Shown in pieces: positions 55,601 to 63,125 of a DNA stretch of 64,000 nucleotides. The stretch is from contig NMRA01000566.1 in assembly GCA_002633005.1 (NCBI GenBank), positions 89,273 to 153,272 of the forward strand, given 5' to 3'. Source of the DNA: Phoronis australis. Taxonomy: Eukaryota; Phoronida; Phoronidae. A program made the position numbers and the translations under genes. Numbering within the stretch: the first letter of the stretch is position 1; every line of letters begins with the position of its first letter. The notes beneath the pieces were generated by a model that saw only the letters and a program-made list of their open reading frames with translations, did not search any database and had not been told where the DNA came from.

Positions 55601-58600
55601 TTAAATGAATACTCCAAATGACAGTAGATTTCACATGCCGATATTAATCTGGTGTACTGTAAAGCTTTCCCATCTTTTGACCTGCACCAAACACAAGGAT
55701 GCTCTAGCCCAATAGTATCATTCTACCACGCTTCAAAGAGTCACTAGTGAACTCATTGCTGATGTGATAATTGTTACACTTCACATAACAGAAACTTAGA
55801 AAAGCCCATTTGATAACGATTGGCGCTCCAGGTTCTCGTATCTATCGACAAAGTTCAAGGTACACTTGAATGGGAAGGGTTCCTAATGAAGTTGCTCCTA
55901 CAGCATTGCTATCTACTGCTAACATTACCTACAACACAACAGAGCACAACAGACATCAGAGTCAATATGTGCCAAAACAATCAGACATTAAAATTTCCCA
56001 TAATTCCCTGTCATGACAGCAAAGTGAAAGCATGATTTACCATAACAGTAGTAGCCATCTGTCAAGACCGGGAACCATGGGGAATTTATTTGAAAGCTGG
56101 CTAGCATGGGAGGAACACCAGGATAATTTCATTCCGAATAACAAGCCATGTCTGATCACAGCCCGCATTTAATTTTTGATGAGAGTGAATTTAGCTGTTA
56201 AGACAGGAAACGGTATTCCCCCTATACAACACTCCACGGAGAAGCTCAGCAACTCACCTGACGTTCTCATGAACACCCTCCTGCGCAAGTCGTCCTATTT
56301 CGTCATCCCCACCTCCCTCTGCTCGATCTATCACAACCGTGGGGGTAGTGTGGGCAACCAACTGTTGAAGGTCTGTGAACAGGGGATGAATGGTGTGAGG
56401 AACTGGAACATATCAATGCACTCTCATTAATTTATGAAATGAACATCATTTTATACCAGAAATCTGTCAACAACCCAGTTTATGAAACAGTTCACAAAAT
56501 GGGATCAGTGAGAGTAAGATAAGAATAGCTTAGATCAAGAATTATTGCTTATGAAATTGCTACAAAGAGCTTGGTTTCACGGCCAGCAGATAATCTTCCG
56601 CTTCACTAACAAAGACTGTTCGGGCAATCTCAAGATATTTCTGAGGTCATTTGCTCAGTTCACTATTACTTCAATTCAGACATCTTTCATTTTCGATTGT
56701 TGACATTTATGCATCGTTAGTAGGGGCCAGGACTTGTGCACCACTGCATACCGGTATGTGATTTTCCTGTTTTGGTCACTTCATATCCCATTTGGCAACC
56801 TAGGAATTTTGCAAGATTGCATTTGGCAAGTGGATGTTATGTTAAGTGTCGAGCCTAGCTATGGCATATAAAATCACAATTATAGAACTTTCTGTTGGAC
56901 AACTTGATAAACACTCACTCGTAATGTCTGTACAATTTCTGATCGGAACAAAGGAAGATCAGAAACTGGACAGAGAGTATGAACAAGTGTATATCAAGCT
57001 GCCCAACAGAAAACATAGTCATGTTTTCAATTAAGTTTGCTTTAATGAAAGGCTGTTACCGAACCATGTTGAGAACAATATAGTGCACACAATAAGCTAC
57101 TACTGGCTGAAGACAATGAACAGCAAATAGGAACAAAACTGCCACATTAAAAAGGGCAATATGGTAAATTGCTGGCCAATTCACAGACGTGTCTAGAATA
57201 TGACATCACTTAAATCTTTTGTAACAATATTTTGTTCTGTAACCCTTGTCATCTCTCAAAGGATTGCAGAAAGCTTGAAAATTCCAGACCTTAAATAGCA
57301 AATTTGATCAGTATGCTTCTGGCAAGATTAGCGATGCTTGTGAGGAAATAACCTTGCCTTGAACAACAAGGATCTACTCTGTAACACAATGAGGAGCCCC
57401 CTTGAGGTAAAGGTCTAAACTGAGCAAGTCCCTCATTTTGTCACATTTGGATCCCTTGTTGTCTGAGGTGAGTCTATGTCCTAACAAGTGCGGACAGCTC
57501 ATATGACAACTTTGTAGTGTGATAAACTGTTTCAAACTTGTTCTTTTCATTTGAGGTTGTAAAATTTTAGCCCCCAAAAATACATGAAGGCTTGTTTCAA
57601 GCATGTAATATGGAGTGATTAAAGTTAATGCTATAGAAAGCTGTACATATCGAGTCACTTTTGGTTTTTTATGAATTATGGTGCCTTGTTCGTGGCATGG
57701 GCATTTTTAGCAGAAAGTCATCGGGAAATCGCATCATCATCAGAAAAAAATCAAACCTTGACTATAGTCACTCCTTACCAAGAACAAAATATTCAACACT
57801 TCAAAATTAATATACTTGTTCTAAATTTTCATACTGTATTTCTATACTCACCCAATTATATTTGAAATTGTCAAGACATGGAAAAGTATAACATCAAGAC
57901 AATCACTCCCTGACTTGCTGAAATTTTTTGAAAGCCATATATATTCAGCATAAATTCAAGCAGAGCTGGAATGAGTGAATGTGAGAGTGGACGTGTTCTT
58001 TTTTTTCTTTCTATTGTTTTCCAATCTGTTTATTTCTTTAAACATATTTTTTTTAAATCAAGAAAAAAGCAAACTCTCATCATGGTAACAATTCCTGGCT
58101 ACTCATACCTCCTGAACTTGAAGCTTGGTCACCAAGTAGATGTCGCACCAACTCCTTGCGGCTTGTCGTACTAGTTTCCATTTTGACTTTTGCTACAAGA
58201 AACCAATTTCGTTCGTTGAAGTTTTTTGTATGCTGGAGTTTGGAATAGAATTACAAAGAAGTTCAAATTTGGGCAGACATGATCATGTGTGGTTCACAGC
58301 AACTGGAAAGCAAGACTACAACCACATACAGCTCAACAAACAGTATGGCGGTAGGTGACCAGATTATTTGGCAATCGCGGCAAAATCCCAAAAGCCAAAT
58401 ACATTCATACTCTCCATCATACTATTTGATGCTGTCTTTAACTATCAAGTGACTGTGCTACCATTCTGCAGTTAGTAATATGGTGTGTACATAGCACACC
58501 ATAGATTACATAGTGAATTGACAGTGCAGAACAGACAAAGTATACCGACTCAGTCATACTTCAAATTACACTGAAAGCTAGACAAACTATCAAAGTCATG

Positions 58601-59236
58601 TTAATATATGAGTGTAGATGGACACCTTTGGAGGCGTCAGAGTCTTTAAATGCTTCCAACTCAAACAAATATTTCCGTTATAAATATTTGTTTCCAAATA
58701 GTCTTTCGTCCCACCAACAGAATTGTGAAATGAGCCATTTGTTGTGGTTACTTAACTGTACATTACTATCTTTTAAACCATAACAAGGTCAACTTCCATG
58801 ACCCCAGGAGAGAGCCAATCACTAAAGCACTACACTGGTGGACAGCCAGAATTTATTAGTGCTCAATTAACTTCAGTTCAGACCATGGCAGCATACCCCA
58901 ATTTTTTAAACACACATAAACTATTCATAAACGGAGCGTTAGTTCTTGCTTTCCAGCTGTATTGCAAACTGCCAAAAGTCTTGACAGGTTGTCACTCTCA
59001 GCAATCGTGTTAATCAACCTGTAACCTAACATCGCCCCTATATGCCTGTGGCATAGTACATCCCCACAAAACACTACGAATTTCAAAATACAGGAAATAA
59101 AATGAAACACGCGTATATACACATGGAATCATAATTAACACATACCCTAAGTCTGGAGACGATTCATTCAAGATAATTTGAACAAATCGATGCAAATTTG
59201 TCGCAGTTTGCTCAACTTTCTCTTACCGGGTGCCAT
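16087..59236 (-). CDS. sbno-like: Strawberry-notch family helicase-like protein (FGT1/SBNO type) with C-terminal UBZ4 zinc finger; 28 exons
   Basis: Exons, 5' to 3' on the minus strand: 59236-59227, 58192-58109, 56372-56258, 55508-55418, 54028-53921, 53258-53080, 52676-52608, 52047-51846, 50863-50811, 50285-50222, 48235-48145, 47080-47001, 46562-46495, 46080-45970, 45188-45095, 44077-43955, 43489-43241, 39773-39583, 39076-38991, 38213-38098, 37819-37739, 36001-35864, 33967-33801, 32536-32277, 32066-31983, 29189-29084, 20648-20498, 16602-16087. All introns are GT-AG and phases join without a stop, giving 1228 residues. Visible motifs: Walker A 155-163 (K162), DECH 276-279, SAT 315-317, [14 protein letters not shown] in exon 17, [11 protein letters not shown] around 649-659, a Cys array 958-976, a PIP-like TIKSFFKP near 1103-1110, and UBZ4 Cys1202/Cys1205/His1221/Cys1225. 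SBNO proteins are nuclear co-regulators that, in plants, recruit chromatin remodellers. The helicase core is intact. Length is close to SBNO1/2 (about 1350-1390) but the acidic linker between the two lobes is missing. The least certain parts are exons 1-2 and whether exon 28 always joins exon 27. Confidence 0.9.
17021..17056. repeat. (AC)n/(GT)n palindromic microsatellite
   Basis: A CA run switches directly to a TG run around acatgt, so the tract can fold into a hairpin. It lies in the last intron of the SBNO-like gene. Confidence 0.85.
18130..18530. repeat. GC-rich foldback repeat (GCGGTGCCACTGCGGT family)
   Basis: A GC-rich island in AT-rich intron. The 16-bp perfect inverted pair GCGGTGCCACTGCGGT (18479-18494) and its complement (18510-18525) is separated by 15 nt. 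Further diverged copies of the same word in both orientations run back to 18137. No coding frame has a known domain. Probably a remnant of a foldback or MITE-type element. Confidence 0.6.
18789..19318 (-). mobile_element. Penelope-like GIY-YIG remnant, left arm of inverted pair
   Basis: On the minus strand, pieces read [32 protein letters not shown] (the GIY half), then in another frame TRFKEHLKL and [11 protein letters not shown]. This order, with a conserved Cys between GIY and YIG, matches the C-terminal GIY-YIG endonuclease of Penelope-like retroelements. Frameshifts break it and no reverse transcriptase is seen, so it is inactive. Confidence 0.7.
19433..19891 (+). mobile_element. Penelope-like GIY-YIG remnant, right arm of inverted pair
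   Basis: The same sequence as the left arm in opposite orientation (for example aagtaag/ctctaagtaag ends at 18789 and 19891), about 110 bp away. It is more decayed: GVI..QLK then a stop, later [20 protein letters not shown] in a shifted frame. Confidence 0.7.
20498..20648 (-). CDS. SBNO-like exon 27 (residues 1007-1057)
   Basis: Encodes [20 protein letters not shown], the counterpart of the [20 protein letters not shown] strand pair that ends the SBNO domain. An 8.4-kb repeat-filled intron precedes it. Acceptor gattttccag, donor gtaagc. Confidence 0.9.
22143..23849 (+). mobile_element. 147-bp-unit repeat element, copy B (best preserved CTCF-like array)
   Basis: Starts acaagagcaacgcagagcgt and ends atatgtgggcgcataaa. 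After a leader site at 22232, nine sites follow at 22477, 22629, 22776, 22916, 23066, 23205 (degenerate), 23347, 23508 and 23653: eight intervals averaging 147 bp. Three unit types alternate, with site flavours CCACTAGGAGGCG, CCACTAGGTGGCGC and CCACTAGGGGGCAC, so the true repeat is a trimer of about 440 bp. It lies in intron 26 of the SBNO-like gene, antisense to it. Confidence 0.85.
23929..25186 (+). mobile_element. 147-bp-unit repeat element, copy C (old, diverged)
   Basis: Begins acaagagtaatgcattgagt and ends around gcatataaatagg. Sites are recognisable but eroded (tcactaggtggcat near 24148, tccactaggtgacac near 24438). It lies directly after copy B in the same orientation. Confidence 0.65.
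27785..28045 (+). mobile_element. 147-bp-unit repeat element, fragment
   Basis: Shows the family's phrases in decayed form: aaaattgccagaagggtacg, agatctgtcagaaaa, gacaactagggcacgc, aaatccatctgg. Confidence 0.5.
29084..29189 (-). CDS. SBNO-like exon 26 (residues 972-1007)
   Basis: Encodes [20 protein letters not shown], equivalent to IGLRCRTYYVLCGSVLSVW in SBNO1. Acceptor tttgttgtag, donor gtaagt. Confidence 0.88.
29664..29742 (-). repeat. tRNA-like SINE head
   Basis: On the minus strand the B box reads GGGTTCAAATCC and an A-box-like TTTGGCCCGGCGGCTTGAG lies upstream. The arms do not close into a full cloverleaf, so this is a SINE head or tRNA relic rather than a working tRNA. Confidence 0.5.
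30220..30626. mobile_element. MITE with CAGGGCCCGGT terminal inverted repeats
   Basis: Left end cagggcccggtacctaatct and right end (reversed) cagggcccggtctccaatct mirror each other for about 40 bp through tttt.actcgaaa. The inside is rich in aactcgaa words. The target duplication is not clear. Such ends are common in non-autonomous cut-and-paste transposons. It is intronic. Confidence 0.7.
30587..31940. repeat. 0.68-kb direct duplication joined by a single N
   Basis: Copy 1 is 30587-31270 and copy 2 is 31272-31940. They are near-identical apart from a 15-bp indel near the aggtctaa stretch and a few substitutions. The junction base 31271 is N. Copy 1 begins inside the right end of the MITE at 30220-30626. 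Confidence 0.9.
31983..32066 (-). CDS. SBNO-like exon 25 (residues 944-972)
   Basis: Encodes [20 protein letters not shown] and LGRDCS. The W..QY...D.C.HG pattern matches the Cys-rich part of SBNO C-termini. The exon lies 43 nt outside the 0.68-kb duplication that ends at 31940. Acceptor ttctctgtag, donor gtatgg. Confidence 0.9.
32277..32536 (-). CDS. SBNO-like exon 24 (residues 857-944)
   Basis: Encodes [29 protein letters not shown] and VARPNTG, matching the SVERGMSWEEA...DGFYLS...YRPNTG blocks. Acceptor cacatgcag, donor gtaagt. Confidence 0.95.
33801..33967 (-). CDS. SBNO-like exon 23 (residues 802-857)
   Basis: Encodes [20 protein letters not shown] then RYNEGLVDI, matching LFxYFxDTLxxxVxxAKxxGRYDxGIxDL. 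Acceptor tccatccag, donor gtatgt. Confidence 0.95.
35005..35255. repeat. Diverged tandem repeat of about 80 bp, three units
   Basis: Three successive units share the order tccccaggttac...gatgttgacc.aaaaaatg.gtagggttcc, with the third unit most decayed. Intronic, no coding role seen. Confidence 0.5.
35864..36001 (-). CDS. SBNO-like exon 22 (residues 756-801)
   Basis: Encodes [20 protein letters not shown], the [18 protein letters not shown] block at the start of the SBNO C-terminal alpha/beta domain. Acceptor ttgtgcag, donor gtaagt. Confidence 0.95.
36175..36596 (+). mobile_element. 147-bp-unit repeat element, 3' fragment
   Basis: Contains the unit phrases aaaatagccagtacgtggtg, attgccactaggggacacac and an end like aataggagggcgcataaca. 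Intron 21 of the SBNO-like gene, same orientation as the other copies. Confidence 0.65.
37739..37819 (-). CDS. SBNO-like exon 21 (residues 729-755)
   Basis: 81-nt phase-0 exon, [20 protein letters not shown] and on. It is weakly conserved linker sequence in the family. Assignment rests on splice sites (ttgttacag, gtactt) and on phase. Confidence 0.8.
38098..38213 (-). CDS. SBNO-like exon 20 (residues 690-728)
   Basis: Encodes [20 protein letters not shown] then [10 protein letters not shown], the LGALTxGDRR block that closes the helicase lobe. Acceptor tttttag, donor gtacgt. Confidence 0.95.
38991..39076 (-). CDS. SBNO-like exon 19 (residues 661-690)
   Basis: Encodes [20 protein letters not shown] then RRLQSL. 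The TNLGGERRF wording is close to plant FGT1 (SBNO1 has SELAGEQRF), from memory. Acceptor ttctttcag, donor gtgaac. Confidence 0.95.
39583..39773 (-). CDS. SBNO-like exon 18, helicase C motifs (residues 598-661)
   Basis: Encodes [38 protein letters not shown] and RSHRSNQ. These are the conserved helicase-C (Helicase_C_4) blocks, with the arginine finger region GRSHR. Acceptor cattgcag, donor gtctgt. Confidence 0.97.
39842..41614 (+). mobile_element. 147-bp-unit repeat element, copy D
   Basis: Starts acaagagcaacgtggagcgt and ends with the perfect hairpin CCACATAT-AA-ATATGTGG (41589-41606) and gcgcataa. Nine sites fall at 40221, 40372, 40512, 40655, 40816, 40962, 41113, 41271 and 41418, a mean spacing of 150 bp with the same three alternating unit types as copy B. 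It lies in intron 17 of the SBNO-like gene, immediately upstream (in the gene's sense) of exon 18. Confidence 0.85.
42761..42856. repeat. 48-bp direct tandem duplication
   Basis: Two units, 42761-42808 and 42809-42856, both beginning gcttattgtgca and ending ggattatggtataata. They differ at three bases. Confidence 0.9.
43241..43489 (-). CDS. SBNO-like exon 17 (residues 515-597)
   Basis: Encodes [20 protein letters not shown] followed by RGRIV. This LD-x-IID-x-LGGP-x-x-VAEMTGR block is diagnostic for the family. The donor is GAG|gtgatt; translation beyond it loses homology, and joining to exon 18 restores VHE-RNLFMEG. Confidence 0.95.
43955..44077 (-). CDS. SBNO-like exon 16 (residues 474-514)
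   Basis: Encodes [20 protein letters not shown], corresponding to the FVS...LLxxFVExxYP helix. The next block follows after only about 30 residues, so the long acidic, Ser-rich (animals) or PHD-bearing (plants) insert is absent. Confidence 0.9.
45095..45188 (-). CDS. SBNO-like exon 15 (residues 442-473)
   Basis: Encodes [29 protein letters not shown] starts the second helicase lobe in SBNO/FGT1. Acceptor ttctttcag, donor gtaaaa. Confidence 0.95.
45395..45545 (+). mobile_element. 147-bp-unit repeat element, fragment
   Basis: A single unit: tgacaaagaccctgcaaagg, gagattt...agatac, then aaatcgccactagggagcga and cagtagttgaacctgtcc. Intron 14 of the SBNO-like gene. Confidence 0.6.
45970..46080 (-). 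CDS. SBNO-like exon 14 (residues 405-442)
   Basis: Encodes [16 protein letters not shown] at its end. The WxxHQRFF signature is strongly conserved in the family. Acceptor ttcttgcag, donor gtaggt. Confidence 0.95.
46495..46562 (-). CDS. SBNO-like exon 13 (residues 383-405)
   Basis: Encodes [20 protein letters not shown], matching the xVKMYNKAVxLW block. Acceptor cttttctag, donor gtaagt. Confidence 0.9.
46935..46976 (+). repeat. Short GC-rich dispersed repeat, copy 2
   Basis: Reads aacatgggcggcacagcact then aaaaaagtggggggctatag, matching the left half of the copy at 8915. It lies next to exon 12 in intron 12. Confidence 0.6.
47001..47080 (-). CDS. SBNO-like exon 12 (residues 356-382)
   Basis: Encodes [20 protein letters not shown], equivalent to the [20 protein letters not shown] block. 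Acceptor tttttag, donor gtacct. Confidence 0.95.
47558..47950 (+). CDS. Unrecognised plus-strand ORF inside an intron of the SBNO-like gene
   Basis: 130 codons containing [17 protein letters not shown] and [20 protein letters not shown]. The composition looks protein-like. After its stop another frame continues [20 protein letters not shown] to SENMTE and a stop, so an indel may have broken a longer ORF, as in a retro-copied gene. No family was recognised. The part before the Thr/His tract is encoded by a ccacaccactac microsatellite. Confidence 0.3.
   Translation: MKIFVVYFKMTMLNAQNTFSEDFSFKQNVLVTPRPHHYHTTTTPLPMKLALQCSMLTEHNNLVKVGDNIYLLEAVCSALSKSTLKESFMSFVMEDVTLESNRKDFGYVLQQQMVLGVSLREGAVTPPKKI
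47650..47694. repeat. ccacaccactac microsatellite
   Basis: About three and a half copies of a 12-nt unit. In the overlapping ORF it encodes HHYHTTTTP. Confidence 0.85.
48145..48235 (-). CDS. SBNO-like exon 11 (residues 326-356)
   Basis: Encodes [20 protein letters not shown], the MxRLGxWGxGTPF block of SBNO proteins. Acceptor tttag, donor gtaagt. Confidence 0.96.
50222..50285 (-). CDS. SBNO-like exon 10, SAT motif (residues 304-325)
   Basis: Encodes [23 protein letters not shown] is helicase motif III. Family members read ARVVYASATG or ARVIYCSATG at this point. Confidence 0.96.
50811..50863 (-). CDS. SBNO-like exon 9 (residues 287-304)
   Basis: Only 53 nt, coding [18 protein letters not shown], the helical segment between motifs II and III. 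Acceptor gttctag, donor gtaagc. Confidence 0.9.
51846..52047 (-). CDS. SBNO-like exon 8, DECH box (residues 219-286)
   Basis: Encodes [20 protein letters not shown] and [19 protein letters not shown] is motif II (Walker B). RLQQLV.WCG resembles plant FGT1 more than SBNO1 (RLKQLLHWCGED), from memory. The acceptor cattgtag was selected over a nearby ccctcag because only it keeps phase. Confidence 0.96.
52608..52676 (-). CDS. SBNO-like exon 7 (residues 196-219)
   Basis: Short exon coding [20 protein letters not shown], matching the DLRDIG/DLDDVG block after motif I in SBNO/FGT1. Acceptor acattccag, donor gtaatc. Confidence 0.9.
53080..53258 (-). CDS. SBNO-like exon 6, Walker A (residues 137-196)
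   Basis: Carries the nucleotide-binding P-loop [14 protein letters not shown], followed by [16 protein letters not shown], the hallmark start of the SBNO helicase core. Acceptor aattcccag, donor gttaga. Confidence 0.97.
53921..54028 (-). CDS. SBNO-like exon 5 (residues 101-136)
   Basis: Acceptor ctctacccag, donor gtaagt. Contains [20 protein letters not shown], the family's Q-motif-like segment (SBNO1 has ...LSALQLEAITYA). Confidence 0.93.
54398..54712. repeat. 24-bp minisatellite, about 14 units
   Basis: Unit ttctgctgggccattcacat plus catt, 24 bp, with single-base variants (ttggtg, ctgtgcc, cactcac). Because 24 is a multiple of 3 and the unit lacks plus-strand stops, all three plus frames stay open (for example [16 protein letters not shown]). 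It lies in intron 4 and is not evidence for a gene. Confidence 0.95.
55418..55508 (-). CDS. SBNO-like exon 4 (residues 70-100)
   Basis: Acceptor gtattttccag, donor gtacgt. The peptide [20 protein letters not shown] aligns with the segment of SBNO proteins before the helicase core (Tyr...HPDPVVE in SBNO1, from memory). Confidence 0.85.
56258..56372 (-). CDS. SBNO-like exon 3 (residues 32-70)
   Basis: Acceptor ctgttcacag, donor gtgagt. Reads [20 protein letters not shown] and on, with an acidic GGGDDE stretch. It lies upstream of the conserved SBNO domain, and phase continuity with exon 4 supports it. Confidence 0.75.
58109..58192 (-). CDS. SBNO-like exon 2 (residues 4-32)
   Basis: Acceptor tttcttgtag and donor gtatgag frame an open 84-nt exon, beginning [20 protein letters not shown]. 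The segment is low-complexity and polar at its end (ASSSG). It joins exons 1 and 3 in phase. An internal Met (METSTT) is an alternative start. Confidence 0.65.
59227..59236 (-). CDS. SBNO-like exon 1 (start codon micro-coding exon)
   Basis: Codes only Met-Ala-Pro plus one base (ATGGCACCCG) before a good donor, gtaaga. The start context is aaaATGG. It was chosen because its phase joins exon 2 exactly. The 5' UTR and transcription start were not located. Confidence 0.6.
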
Positions 59237-60280
59237 TTTGAGGAAGTTACATGAAATGACACATGTTGACGAATATAAAGTCCAAGGGACACAAATCTTA
59301 CAAATTTCACCTGTTACCTTCCCATGCTATTTTGCAAGTGTCACACACCACCGTCATGCGCTTCGCTCAGTCTCACGCTAGCCTTTGCCTAACTCAGGTG
59401 ACTCAGTTGAAAAACTTTTGTTGTTATCGTGCACGTGGTGAAAAAGTTTACGATAACCAAAAACTAGAGTTGGAATTCTTTGCCAAAGTTACCTTAATTG
59501 CCTTAGCTATCGAAGATATATGTAAAAGTAGAAAAGAGTACTGAAGAAAGTAAGCGTTGACAAGGTAAAAACTCAAGAGTCGATTTGGCCTACTGCTCAT
59601 ATAAAATAGACGGGACGAAATTCGTCCAGAGAGCACTGGGAAGTAATGTAGCCCATAACCGGCCAACCGAGGGCTACGTGTTGCCTACCTGTAACCCTGT
59701 CATTGGCTGCTTGCACTTTGCTTGGGGTCATTCAGTGACAATAAAATTGGACTTAAACAGCAGCGAGAATTACAGGGTAGGCAGTTATGTGGATGTGGGT
59801 AAAAAACTGACTGGATAAAGTCTGACAAAAACTACATCCTTCCCTGAGTAAACTAAATTATTTACCGGTGTTTGAAATATTGGCATTCTACCATTATTGT
59901 GTAGCTAAAGTTGTGGAGGGATCTCATGCGTCGGCTTTCGGCATCATGAAATATAGGGTCACCTATTGGATAGTTTCTTTTTTGCTGATTCCTCAATCAA
60001 GTGTTGTTCTTTCACACGGTTGCGTACACGTCACAACTAATTATCGGAACTGGTTTCACTTCATTATAATTTTTATACCAGCAAACCGAATTTCGGAAGA
60101 AATTTTGCTGCTGCCAAGCTATCATCATCTCCCTCCCAAGAGATGTCGCAAAAAATTTAGGAAATGGCGCGTGCACGTGTCACGAGCGAACTGTTTTCGA
60201 AACGAGAACATAACTATTCTTTCAAAGAATAGACGCTGAGGTTGGCCAGTAATGAAATATATCAAATAAACACAGAAAAA

Positions 60281-60361
60281 TCAGGAACCCCAACTGGGAA
60301 ACGAACCACAGGACTCCAGATTGCCGGTCTAGTGCTCTCACCACTGAGCTACAGAGGACGC
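60281..60361 (-). repeat. tRNA-derived SINE head (tRNA-like)
   Basis: The minus strand reads TGTAGCTCAGTGGTGAGAGC (A box) and GTGGTTCGTTTCCC (B box) with a possible GGC anticodon loop. The acceptor and T stems pair poorly and position 33 is C, so it is likelier a SINE head than a functional tRNA-Ala. Confidence 0.6.
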
Positions 60362-61114
60362 CGCTCATGGGAAACATGCCTTAACACTTCGCTGTAAACA
60401 GTAATTGCACAGATAACTATTCTTCGTTAGAAAAGGCTGAGAATTGTGCAAGAAAATGACGTTTATCAGATTGTTTTTCACTTAAACGCCTGAAACAGGC
60501 AAGTTGAGTGTCGGTTGATTCCTAGATTTTGCACGCACCCTGTCTGGTCTTTAGCTTTACGTGCTGATACAAGTTTCACAGCGAGGTGATGAGCAGAACT
60601 ACCCTGGCTGTGTGCAATTTCGGGGTCTATGGAAGATTAACACACAGTGGTACCTAGCTGTACTTTGACGATAGTCTTCATACAGCTAGCTGGCTGACTA
60701 GCAGTTGATATGACAAGAGTGATACACAAGGCTTCTGGTAGATCTCAGTGAAAGCAGTGACCACTATATTCAGTAGACGGTGAAGCAAATGCCAGACTGA
60801 TCAAACATCTAAATCATTGTTGTTATAAGAACCTTTTGCCCACAAGGGGGACTTCTTAGGAGGTCGCCGGTGTTTTTAATTCCCTTCAATTTGAATGAAT
60901 ACTCGCGAGCTCGAAATAATTAAAGACATGGTCAGACTCCAAAACTGAAGAGTAACTGAAGGTGTCCCTTTAATCTTTGCGCAAAAGGTACTAATAAAAA
61001 AGTGACCTTGATGTTTTAATCAGCATGAGGCATAATTCGCCAAAAACATTAAGGCGAATGAAAGCTCCATAGGAGCTTTACCGTCTCTACTGGCGCCAGG
61101 AAGAGACGGTGGTC

Positions 61115-61195
61115 ACTATCTGTCAAACTTAGTCACTCACTGACTCACTCAGTCAGAGACTGAGTCAGTCTGAGTGTCAGTCAGTGAGTTAATCA
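61115..61195. repeat. Imperfect palindrome of CAGTCAGTGAGT words
   Basis: Reads actcactgactcactcagtc, then a short loop, then gactgagtcagtc...gtcagtcagtgagt, so the arms pair for most of their length. Confidence 0.75.
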
Positions 61196-63059
61196 AAGAT
61201 TGGCAATAGGAAACAAATGCAAGGACCGCTACTTTTTAGGTGTCAGGCAGAGTCCTGTATGTCAGGTGAAATTCAACGCCTTAACAATCAGTAAGGAATC
61301 AATAAACACTCCAACGAATCCATCTTCTTCTCTTTGCATTTACACTTCTCGTCATTTCCCGCCATTGCTGTGTGCCCAGGTAATATCTGAGTTGCTCAGG
61401 AGTTCAATCAATCTATCAATCTCTTATAGTCAGTTTGACAAAACAGACCGACAAGACTAGCCGAAGGCTAATATCACCGACTGCGAATAGTAACATGAAA
61501 AGCATAAATAATAACATAATTAACAATAAAATAATGATAAAACAAAACATATAACAAGATGAGAAAAAACACATTAAGATATCATGAGAGCCGGTATGGC
61601 ATGCACTACACACATACACATACACACCAGATTTAAAACCTGCATACCCCGCACCTGCACGGTGGTTCTGTCCAAAATTTAATGAAATTCTTAAAAAGTG
61701 TATAGTCCATGAACTTGGATTCATTTGGAAGAGAGTACTTCCAGAGGTTAGCACGTACACCTGAAACCTTGGCGCACGGTTCGACAATGACCTAGCACAG
61801 ACGCAGATAATAATGAGACGCTTTTTTCTCAAAGAGGTCCCACATGAAAACATGAAAAGGGGTGACAAGTGATGATATAACTTATATACCTCTAGGAGGA
61901 TCGCGCGCTTTCTGAGATGGAGTTCATCCCGTTGCTCCCAACTTCATTAATTGTTCGATTCTATAGCCCAACAACAAGTTGGGAAATTTACCCCCTTAGC
62001 CATGGAATATCTTACCCGACTGATTAACTCTATACTGGCATTTATGGTTGGAGGGCCTGTGCTCTTTTGTTCGATAATTGCTTTAATCTCCGATCAGAGC
62101 CTGACTGGGATGGGCTGATAAAAATGAAAGTTAAGTTATAACATATTTGAGCTAAAACCAATAGCATTGCTGAATTCTTCGTCAAATGCAGATCATGTTC
62201 CGTTTTTGAATCACTGCATGACCACGAAAGTCTGCCAACTAACAGAAGTTAAGACTATCTATTCCGTCCAAACGGATTACCTCAACTTTTTGACTGTCGG
62301 CGCGTTCGGTAATAGCGTGCAACCCGTGACCATCGGTTTCCTTTGAAGCCTCATAGATTGCCCTGCTTATTGTTATCATACGGGACAAAAGACTGAGCTG
62401 GGCAGTTAACAAAAGAGCCAGATGTCTTTATCGCACGTTCAGCACCCCTCACGTCTTGAAAAGTTCAACTGAACGACAGAACGCTGTAATGCAAGGGTCG
62501 AGAGATCTGCTCTATTGAGGAGTTCAGTACTAGTTCGCATACCAGTCCTAGTGATACACAAATCTGAGTGTCCTGTACTCGGTAGGGCGCTCGTCGCGCC
62601 GCAGAAATGCCACGTACTACGTCATTACATTAACTAAAGTGTGACAGGATAGTGCCATCCGTGCCACATGGCCAAGCTGTCCTGACAGCCTTTGAAGGAC
62701 CACCAAGCTGCGCCGCAGCCTTCCGACAGAGAACTATGGTGTCTGTGCAAAACTAGCTGTTAATTGTCCAAAATGAAACACCCAGCAATACCACGGCCGG
62801 GTGTCTTCAGCAGAGGCCGGGGTTAGCGCACCTCGTCGCCCGCCGTCCGGGGCCTTTAAAAAGTGGTACATTCTTCCGTGTATGTTGCGGCCGCGAAATC
62901 AAAGCTAATGCATAGCCTACTTATGGACCAGATTTCTATCTCAGCAGCAAACGTTTGCAGGCAACACCCTTGGCTGGCCTGCGGCCATCCACTCTCGGAG
63001 TGCTGAACCGTGCTCCCGACCATTTGCCCATTCGGCCAAATTTTAATTGCACGCGTAAC

Positions 63060-63125
63060 ATTGGCGGCGCACCATAAGGGGCCGGGGGTATAGCCCCCCC
63101 CACACTTTTTAGTGCTACGGCGCAT
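63060..63125 (-). repeat. Short GC-rich dispersed repeat, copy 3 (inverted)
   Basis: Reverse complement of the 8915 copy: gtagcactaaaaagtgtggg, a ggctata core, cccc, and ccccttatggtgcgccgcc at the end. Confidence 0.6.

Noticed and set aside
60281-60361. Functional tRNA-Ala gene.
   Set aside because: A and B boxes are good, but the acceptor and T stems do not pair and position 33 is C; a SINE head fits better.
61416-61868. 150-codon minus-strand ORF with a hydrophobic C-terminal part.
   Set aside because: The hydrophobic run is encoded by a low-complexity aataataac tract; no known family.
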